This document shows, piece after piece, positions 58,172 to 64,000 of a DNA stretch of 64,000 bases. The first letter of the stretch is position 1. Every line of letters begins with the position of its first letter. The stretch comes from Flavobacteriales bacterium (GTDB lineage: Bacteria > Bacteroidota > Bacteroidia > Flavobacteriales_D > Sanyastnellaceae): assembly GCA_022447625.1 (NCBI GenBank), contig JAKVAX010000003.1, positions 1-64,000 on the forward strand, given 5' to 3'. A program made the translations under genes and the position numbers. The notes beneath the pieces were generated by a model. That model was not told the origin of the DNA. It saw only the letters and a list, made by a program, of their open reading frames with translations, and did no database searches.

Positions 58172-59710
58172 TCATTCTGATTCTTCCTCTATCCAGGAAA
58201 AAATCTCTTCCCGCGTTAGCGGACGATTCATGGTGTCCCAAAAGAATCCTTCTAGGAATCGGTCAGCATCAGCGGCTTTTGAAAGAGGGTGCATGGCACC
58301 AGAAGGTTTTTTGATGAGGGCGATGCGTTGAATCTCTGTTCCCTCAACATAGATGATGACATCAGAGCATTCTGCTTTATTGACCCCAACGGCTTTCTTC
58401 TCTTCGCCCTCTTCAACGGGGAAGTAAATGGTCTGTCCATTCCCTTTGACATGGATTTGAGAAAGCTGGTTGTCTTTGAAGTAACCTGTTAAGTTCCGCC
58501 CTTTGATCTGATTGAAGCTTTCCGGGGCTGCTTCAGAGATGATCAAAGCAGCGTCGTAAATATCCATTTGCTGGATCTTACCCGAGAAGATCTTGATGTC
58601 AATGAGCTCGCCACTGATCTGATTCGCATCAGACCAGAGAACTGGAGAACCGAGGAGTGTGAGCAATGAATCTTCTTCTGCATATGTGAGTGAATCGGCT
58701 TTTCCCTGAAGGTCGCTCTTGAAGAACTTCACGTGTTCGTATGCAGTGATCAGTCGTTCGCCGAGACTATCTGGTTCGGCACGAAGGGTGTCGGCATGCA
58801 AAAAGAGTGAGTCAGTATCAAAGAACTGAATCATCTGAGCCCGATCAGTTACTAGTGATCGGTCGTTTTCTTCATTGTGCCAGCCGTATTCTCCTTGAAT
58901 GAGATAGTTACTCGTTGTGTCTTGAATCACTACACCACCAAAGACTTCTCCAAAACCTCGCTCAGCTTCGTAATAGACGGAGTCGCCGGCTAGGTAAGTG
59001 TTCTTAGACCAAATCTCAGCTCGGTTGGTGAATTGGCAAACACCCGAAACAGTGTTATACCATCCTCTTGAACAATAAATGGTGTTATTGTCAGACTTGA
59101 TTTCTGTGGGGCCGAAGAAGAATGCGGTTTCAGTTTGACCACTGTACCTCAGGGTATCTGAGAGCACGGTATATTCTCTGTTCTTCAGTACCACGCTATC
59201 GCGGAAATGGAAGAACTCACTTTCAGAATCATAAAAGCCTTGTTCACTGGTCAAAACGTTCTGGTTTTCTGAACTCACAATTCTCCCTCCTCCGAAATAG
59301 CTGGCTACTCCCGTCTCAAGGTCGTAGTCAAGAATCTCGGTGGTGAGTGTGAGGTCTTTGTCGCGCAGCGAAATACGGTCGCGCAGTTTAGCCTGCTTGT
59401 CTTCATTGGTGATGTAAAGGCGATCTCCATTCAAACGAAGGCTGTCTCCTTGATTGATACGAACGGTAGAAAAGGCTTCGAAATCTCCGTTGGGATAGCG
59501 GTATGCGCTGTCGCATTTCATGATGGCCTCCTTGTATTTAAGACGCACATTTCCGATGAGGCGATCAGCCTTGGCAATCTCCTCGTCATACAGCACACGG
59601 TCGCTATTGAGGATCTCAATAGGTGTTTTGTCATTCTTATTTTTGAGAACAGACTGTGCTGTACCCCAAAGAGGGGCGAGTACCAAAAAGAGTAGAAGCA
59701 GTCTGTTCAT
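58172..59710 (-). CDS. OstA/LptA-like exported protein
   Basis: A 512-residue exported protein. The signal peptide is MNRLLLLFLVLAPLWGTAQ (start 59710; an upstream TTG is less likely). OstA-type strands repeat through the N-terminal ~250 residues (RVLYDEEIAKADRLIGNVRLKYKEAIMKCDSAYRYPNGDFEAFSTVRI; SLRLNGDRLYITNEDKQAKLRDRI), as in proteins that carry lipopolysaccharide across the periplasm. The C-terminal half is less clear. It follows purA on the same strand with a 20-base gap. Confidence 0.85.
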   Translation of the reverse strand: MNRLLLLFLVLAPLWGTAQSVLKNKNDKTPIEILNSDRVLYDEEIAKADRLIGNVRLKYKEAIMKCDSAYRYPNGDFEAFSTVRINQGDSLRLNGDRLYITNEDKQAKLRDRISLRDKDLTLTTEILDYDLETGVASYFGGGRIVSSENQNVLTSEQGFYDSESEFFHFRDSVVLKNREYTVLSDTLRYSGQTETAFFFGPTEIKSDNNTIYCSRGWYNTVSGVCQFTNRAEIWSKNTYLAGDSVYYEAERGFGEVFGGVVIQDTTSNYLIQGEYGWHNEENDRSLVTDRAQMIQFFDTDSLFLHADTLRAEPDSLGERLITAYEHVKFFKSDLQGKADSLTYAEEDSLLTLLGSPVLWSDANQISGELIDIKIFSGKIQQMDIYDAALIISEAAPESFNQIKGRNLTGYFKDNQLSQIHVKGNGQTIYFPVEEGEEKKAVGVNKAECSDVIIYVEGTEIQRIALIKKPSGAMHPLSKAADADRFLEGFFWDTMNRPLTREEIFSWIEEESE

Positions 59711-59730
59711 TGACAAAACGTACCGAAAAA

Positions 59731-61014
59731 TTATGCCAGAACGCTATCGCGGCGAATTGTTTGCTCGCGATCAGGTCCCACAGACACAACGGTAATCGGC
59801 ACTTCTAATTGCTTTTCTAGGTATTCAATATAATCGTTGAGTTCCTTCGGAAGCTCGTCGATGTTGCGCATACCTGTAAGATCTTGGTGCCATCCTGGAA
59901 GAGACTTATATACAGGCTTCACCTCTGAAGGGTCAATGCTGTATGGCAAGTAGTCAATCTCTTCTCCATTGTACTCGTAGTGTGTACATACTTTCACTTC
60001 TTCAAACGCGCTAAGTACGTCAGCCTTCATCATGATGAGGCGTGTCACGCCATTGATCATGATGGCATATTTCAACGCTGGAAGGTCAATCCATCCACAA
60101 CGGCGAGGGCGTCCTGTTGTAGCACCGAATTCATGTCCTTTCGCACGAAGCAATTCACCTGTTTCATCATGAAGTTCAGTAGGGAAAGGTCCACTACCTA
60201 CACGTGTACAGTATGCTTTGAAGATCCCGAAAACTTCTCCGATACGGTTAGGAGCAATTCCGAGTCCGGTGCAAGCACCGGCAGAAATCGTGTTTGAAGA
60301 AGTCACGAATGGGTACGAACCGAAGTCGATGTCCAACAACGATCCCTGTGCTCCTTCAGCGAGAATGCGCTCACCGTTGCGAAGTTGGTTATTCAAGTAG
60401 TGCTCACTGTCGATGAAAGTGAGGTCACGCATATACTCAACTGCGTCAAGCCATTCTTTTTCCATAGGATCGAGATCGAACTCAAATCCTTCGAAGTGGC
60501 CAAGCAGACGCAAGTGCTTTCCGCGAAGGTTTTCGTAACGCTCTTTGAATTGAGGGCCGAGTACATCACCAACGCGCAAGCCGTTACGGCCTGTTTTGTC
60601 CATGTATGTAGGACCAATTCCTTTCAAAGTAGAACCGATCTTCTTATTTCCTTTCTCTTGCTCACTCGCAGCATCCAACAAACGGTGTGTTGGAAGGATG
60701 AGGTGTGCTTTTCTTGAGATCAGGAGTTGCTTATTGACATCAACGTTATGCTCTTTCAGCTTTTCAATCTCACGACGGAAGATCACAGGGTCAATCACCA
60801 CACCGTTTCCAACAACATTCAATTGGTTGTCGTGGAAAATTCCAGAAGGGATGGTGTGCAATACGTGCTTTCTTCCTTCGAATTCCAATGTGTGTCCTGC
60901 ATTCGGACCACCCTGGAAACGAGCGATTACACCATAGTCAGGCGTAATAACGTCCACAATCTTTCCCTTACCTTCATCTCCCCATTGGAGGCCAAGTAGT
61001 ACATCGACTTTCAT
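59731..61014 (-). CDS. purA: Adenylosuccinate synthetase
   Basis: The 427-residue GTP-dependent enzyme joins IMP and aspartate in AMP synthesis. LGLQWGDEGKGKIVDVI near residues 6-22 holds the catalytic Asp and P-loop, and GGPNAGHT the catalytic His. GPTYMDKTGRNGLRVGD and FGATTGRPRRCGWIDL are the IMP and aspartate parts. It follows the STAS gene by 4 bases in a fur-STAS-purA-ostA run. Confidence 0.97.
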   Translation of the reverse strand: MKVDVLLGLQWGDEGKGKIVDVITPDYGVIARFQGGPNAGHTLEFEGRKHVLHTIPSGIFHDNQLNVVGNGVVIDPVIFRREIEKLKEHNVDVNKQLLISRKAHLILPTHRLLDAASEQEKGNKKIGSTLKGIGPTYMDKTGRNGLRVGDVLGPQFKERYENLRGKHLRLLGHFEGFEFDLDPMEKEWLDAVEYMRDLTFIDSEHYLNNQLRNGERILAEGAQGSLLDIDFGSYPFVTSSNTISAGACTGLGIAPNRIGEVFGIFKAYCTRVGSGPFPTELHDETGELLRAKGHEFGATTGRPRRCGWIDLPALKYAIMINGVTRLIMMKADVLSAFEEVKVCTHYEYNGEEIDYLPYSIDPSEVKPVYKSLPGWHQDLTGMRNIDELPKELNDYIEYLEKQLEVPITVVSVGPDREQTIRRDSVLA

Positions 61015-61018
61015 GATG

Positions 61019-61366
61019 TCAGTTTAGTGATTGGATGCCGTCATCCATTGAAGGATGAATATCTAGAACGGCGTTCAGTTTAATAATCGTTAGTAGTTCC
61101 CTTACTTTGTCAGGCACACTGGTAAATACCAATTGCGCATTGTGCTGGTTGAGGTGTTTCACCATCTTAACTAGAAGGTTGATCCCACTGCTGTTCACGT
61201 ACTCCAATCCTTCAAGGTCAACCAAGAATTTCTTGAAATCCCGTTCAGTAGCATGTTCAACTTGACGAAGAAGGGCCTGATGTGACTCGTCTTCTACAAA
61301 TCGCCCGGTGACACGGTATACCATGCAATCTCCTTTTTCGAACGTTTCGATGTCTTTACTCATCAT
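61019..61366 (-). CDS. STAS-domain anti-sigma factor antagonist-like protein
   Basis: A 115-residue single STAS domain. [35 protein letters not shown] has the conserved Ser of phosphorylated antagonists near residue 61. In partner-switching systems such proteins bind an anti-sigma kinase when unphosphorylated. A SpoIIE-type phosphatase is encoded at 23892-25118, but no anti-sigma kinase is in the window. Its start overlaps fur by 11 bases and purA follows by 4. Confidence 0.87.
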   Translation of the reverse strand: MMSKDIETFEKGDCMVYRVTGRFVEDESHQALLRQVEHATERDFKKFLVDLEGLEYVNSSGINLLVKMVKHLNQHNAQLVFTSVPDKVRELLTIIKLNAVLDIHPSMDDGIQSLN

Positions 61367-61799
61367 TGTTCTTTTTGCGCTGAGCGTAAAAGTTCAGCGA
61401 GTGGTGCATGATATCGATCCCGAAGATCTCTTCTAATTTGGCTTTGATCTGTTGCACACGCGGATCACAAAATTCAATTACCTCACCCGAGTCAGTCAAA
61501 ATGATGTGATCGTGTTGTTGGTTTTGATGTGATTTCTCGAACTGAGCGAGGTTCTTTCCGAACTGATGCTTGCGAACTAGATTACAAGCAAGTAGCAACT
61601 CAATGGTGTTGTAGAGTGTAGCACGAGACACACGATAATTTTTATTCTTCATGTGTACGTACAACGATTCGATGTCAAAATGACCATCAAACTCGTAGAT
61701 CTCTCTCAATATCGCGAATCGCTCAGGTGTTTTTCGGTGGCCATTGTTTTCCAAGTAGGCCGCGAAAATGTCCCGAACATTCTCTTGAATGTCTTGCAT
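61356..61799 (-). CDS. fur: Fur-family metal-responsive repressor
   Basis: A 147-residue regulator. The winged helix is at residues ~15-85 ([47 protein letters not shown]). The metal-binding hinge is [23 protein letters not shown]. The CxxC structural zinc motif of many Fur proteins is missing: the matching place reads LTDSG. The start is MQDIQEN at 61799, behind a TAnnTTTG box. It leads a fur-STAS-purA-ostA run. Confidence 0.9.
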   Translation of the reverse strand: MQDIQENVRDIFAAYLENNGHRKTPERFAILREIYEFDGHFDIESLYVHMKNKNYRVSRATLYNTIELLLACNLVRKHQFGKNLAQFEKSHQNQQHDHIILTDSGEVIEFCDPRVQQIKAKLEEIFGIDIMHHSLNFYAQRKKNNDE

Positions 61800-61821
61800 A
61801 AGTCCGCTTAAGACCAAAAGA

Positions 61822-61829
61822 CAAAATTA
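61822..61829 (-). promoter_or_regulatory. -7 box of fur
   Basis: On the minus strand TAATTTTG fits TAnnTTTG and lies 22 bases before the fur ATG, between the relA/spoT gene stop and fur. No clear -33 element is seen. Confidence 0.5.
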
Positions 61830-61876
61830 GTGAATGAGTTTGAAAAGAATAAGTCTAAATCAAGACTTTCTCCACA

Positions 61877-64000
61877 TTAGATAGCCTGACTTGGATCCAT
61901 ACGGTCAACGGTTAGTACTCCATTGACATTCCGCAACTTATCGATCAATATATTCAGGTGTTCCGTATCGTGCACCTGCACTCGCACAAGACCGTCGAAA
62001 ATACCATCGTTCGACTCGAAACTGATGGCTTTCATATTTACGTGCATATCAGACGAAATGATGTTCGTAATTCGCTGCACAAGCCCAACGTCATCAATAC
62101 CTGAGAACTGCACGGTAACCTCGAATTGATTCAGTTCTTTACTGGCCCAGCGAGCTTTGATCACTCGGTAGGCGTAGTTGCTTAGGAGTTGCGTGGCGTT
62201 CGGGCAATTCACACGGTGAACCTTAATCTCACCGTTAACGGTTACGAATCCAAACACGTCATCTCCAGGGATCGGATTACAGCATCGAGCAAGGGTATAA
62301 TCCATACGCTGTTGCTCATCGCCAATCAACAGAATGTCTTTCTTCCCAGGGATAGGAGCAATGACCTTATTGTCAACTTGCTTCGGAGGAATGATTGGTG
62401 CTTTTTTGAAGATGATTCGTCCACCATCAACCTCGAAGCCTTTGAGCTTCTTGATGTCGATCTTTCCTTTGGCTATCTGGAAGTAGAGTTCAGTTGCTGA
62501 GTCTACGTTGTAGTGCTTTTCGAGAGCGGTGATGTTAATGCTCAAGAAACCAACCCCAAGGTTCTTGAACTTTCGACGAAGCATGTCTTTTCCTTCACCT
62601 GCCACTTTGCGCTTTTCTTCCTTCAGCGCATGCTTGATTTTCTGACGGGCTCTTGCTGTTACCACGTAGTTCAACCAGTCTTCTTTAGGCGTCTGCTTTT
62701 TTGAAGTGATGATTTCCACCTGATCACCTGAACGCAATTCATGGCTCAACGGAACCAGTCGGTGATTCACCTTGGCGCCAATGCATTGCGATCCGATCTG
62801 AGAGTGGATGTTGAAGGCGAAGTCAAGGGCGGTCGATCCTTTAGGTAGGGTCTTCAGATCTCCATTCGGGGTGAAGATGTAAATCTCCTCACTGAATAGA
62901 TTGAGTTTGAAATCGTCGATGAAGGTTAGGGCGTCATCTTGTGCGCTTTCCAAGACTTCACGAATCTGTGAGAGCCAACGATCAAGGTTATTCTCCGCGT
63001 TTTCGGTTCCTCCTTTGTACTTCCAGTGTGCAGCGAATCCTTTCTCTGCAACGTCATCCATACGACGAGAACGGATCTGTACTTCCACCCATTTACCCGT
63101 AGGCGACATCACAGTAGTATGGAGTGATTCGTATCCGTTTCCTTTCGGAATGGAGATCCAATCACGCAGGCGATCAGGGTTTGGCTGGTAGAAATCAGTG
63201 ACCATCGAATAGACCTTCCAAGCGAGAGCTTTTTCTCCTTCGATCTCTGTTTCTAGAATGATTCGAATCGCAAATACGTCGTAGATGTCTTCAAATCGAA
63301 CGCGCTTCTTCTGCATCTTATTCCAGATGCTGAAAATGCTCTTTGTTCTTCCCTTGATCTCGTATTCAATGCCTGCTTCGTTGAGGGCATTGCGAATAGG
63401 AAGGGTGAATTTATTGATGAAGCGCGTACGAACTGCTTTTGTCTTTTCGAGTTTCGATGAAATCTCTTGGTACTGCTCCGGCTCTTTGTACTTCAGCGAA
63501 AGGTCTTCGAGTTCTGTCTTGATATTGTACAAACCCAGACGATGTGCTAGCGGTGCATACATGAAGAGCGTTTCGCTCGCAATCTTCAACTGCTTTTCTC
63601 GCGCCATGTGGCCCAAGGTGCGCATGTTGTGAAGACGGTCGGCAATTTTGATCAGGATCACGCGGATGTCGTCGCTCAAGGTCAACAACATTTTGCGGAA
63701 GTTCTCCGCCTGCATAGAAGAAGTCTGATCGAAAACACCAGAGATCTTTGTCAATCCATCGATAATCATTCGCTCTTTCGAGCCGAATAAGGTTTCAATA
63801 TCTTCTAAAGTGATGTAGGTGTCTTCAACTGTATCGTGAAGTAAGGCGCATACGATAGAGGTGGTGTCCAGTCCGATTTCTTCAGCGCAAATGCGTGCTA
63901 CGGCAATCGGGTGATAGATATATGGTTCACCAGACTTTCGGCGCATCTCTTTGTGCGCTTCTAGTGCAATATCGAAGGCCTTGCGAATACGTCGTTTATC
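61877..64000 (-). CDS. Bifunctional (p)ppGpp synthetase/hydrolase (RelA/SpoT), 5' end outside the window
   Basis: At least 707 residues are visible, and the frame runs off the right edge (DKRRIRKAFDIALEAHKEM precedes the first Met at 63946). The HD hydrolase motif is intact (LLHDTVEDT). The synthetase domain has YEIKGRTKSIFSIWNKM and FEDIYDVFAIRII. The TGS domain (FTPNGDLKTLPKGSTALDFAFNIHSQIG) and a C-terminal ACT domain follow. Both catalytic halves look active, as in a bifunctional Rel enzyme. fur follows on the same strand with its own -7 box. Confidence 0.95.
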   Translation of the reverse strand, partial: DKRRIRKAFDIALEAHKEMRRKSGEPYIYHPIAVARICAEEIGLDTTSIVCALLHDTVEDTYITLEDIETLFGSKERMIIDGLTKISGVFDQTSSMQAENFRKMLLTLSDDIRVILIKIADRLHNMRTLGHMAREKQLKIASETLFMYAPLAHRLGLYNIKTELEDLSLKYKEPEQYQEISSKLEKTKAVRTRFINKFTLPIRNALNEAGIEYEIKGRTKSIFSIWNKMQKKRVRFEDIYDVFAIRIILETEIEGEKALAWKVYSMVTDFYQPNPDRLRDWISIPKGNGYESLHTTVMSPTGKWVEVQIRSRRMDDVAEKGFAAHWKYKGGTENAENNLDRWLSQIREVLESAQDDALTFIDDFKLNLFSEEIYIFTPNGDLKTLPKGSTALDFAFNIHSQIGSQCIGAKVNHRLVPLSHELRSGDQVEIITSKKQTPKEDWLNYVVTARARQKIKHALKEEKRKVAGEGKDMLRRKFKNLGVGFLSINITALEKHYNVDSATELYFQIAKGKIDIKKLKGFEVDGGRIIFKKAPIIPPKQVDNKVIAPIPGKKDILLIGDEQQRMDYTLARCCNPIPGDDVFGFVTVNGEIKVHRVNCPNATQLLSNYAYRVIKARWASKELNQFEVTVQFSGIDDVGLVQRITNIISSDMHVNMKAISFESNDGIFDGLVRVQVHDTEHLNILIDKLRNVNGVLTVDRMDPSQAI

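Overview
The window looks like chromosomal DNA of a Bacteroidota bacterium, most likely a marine Flavobacteriales member of the Cryomorphaceae/Schleiferiaceae kind (inference). The evidence is type IX secretion cargo with C-terminal sorting domains, PorV-like barrels, a TonB receptor followed by an exported protein and a PorV-like protein, an OstA-like protein, and promoters with the Bacteroidota -7 box TAnnTTTG and little Shine-Dalgarno signal. I see no rRNA, CRISPR array, prophage or insertion sequence, and one tRNA.

Layout. 0.4-3.4 kb: a T9SS cargo gene, a small lipoprotein and a DoxX-like protein, with repeat-rich spacers. 3.5-9.1 kb: a complete RND efflux operon (adaptor, pump, TolC). 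9.3-10.5 kb: a theta-type (LCIB-like) carbonic anhydrase followed by a protein that resembles a beta-carbonic anhydrase without its usual metal ligands. 10.8-17.6 kb: mutS, then tRNA-Leu, tig, clpP and clpX. 17.7-19.2 kb: an ECF-type sigma factor and a membrane-anchored partner. 19.4-25.1 kb: two outer-membrane proteins, then efp, lpxD-like and a SpoIIE-type phosphatase. 25.2-25.9 kb: a decayed T9SS gene. 26.1-31.2 kb: an ABC permease, glycosyltransferase and flippase-like protein opposite ruvC, a membrane protein and a lipoprotein. 31.2-36 kb: ddl, a C1 peptidase, mtgA, a MscS channel and a small barrel. 35.9-43.1 kb: a forward run of phyH-like, purK, thyA, folA, hupE-like, yidD, a lipoprotein, hemB and a sialidase-like secreted protein. 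43.1-53 kb: HIT, greA and the PorV/giant exported protein/TonB receptor operon, whose middle gene has two in-frame stops. 53.3-56.6 kb: two exported proteins and a DUF255 (YyaL/SSP411) gene with an in-frame stop. 56.8-64 kb: glyA, then ostA-like, purA, a STAS protein, fur and a relA/spoT gene cut by the window edge.

Three things are not explained by ordinary genes. (1) A 13-bp word, CGCTANCGCGGAA, occurs 17 times exactly on both strands, in coding DNA in several reading frames and between genes. (2) At least ten spacers carry degenerate tandem repeats with a 7-bp period, built from a few shared modules used in both orientations. (3) The carbonic-anhydrase pair has a perfect 16-bp inverted repeat inside its second gene. 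Five in-frame TAA/TAG codons in three genes are also worth checking against reads.
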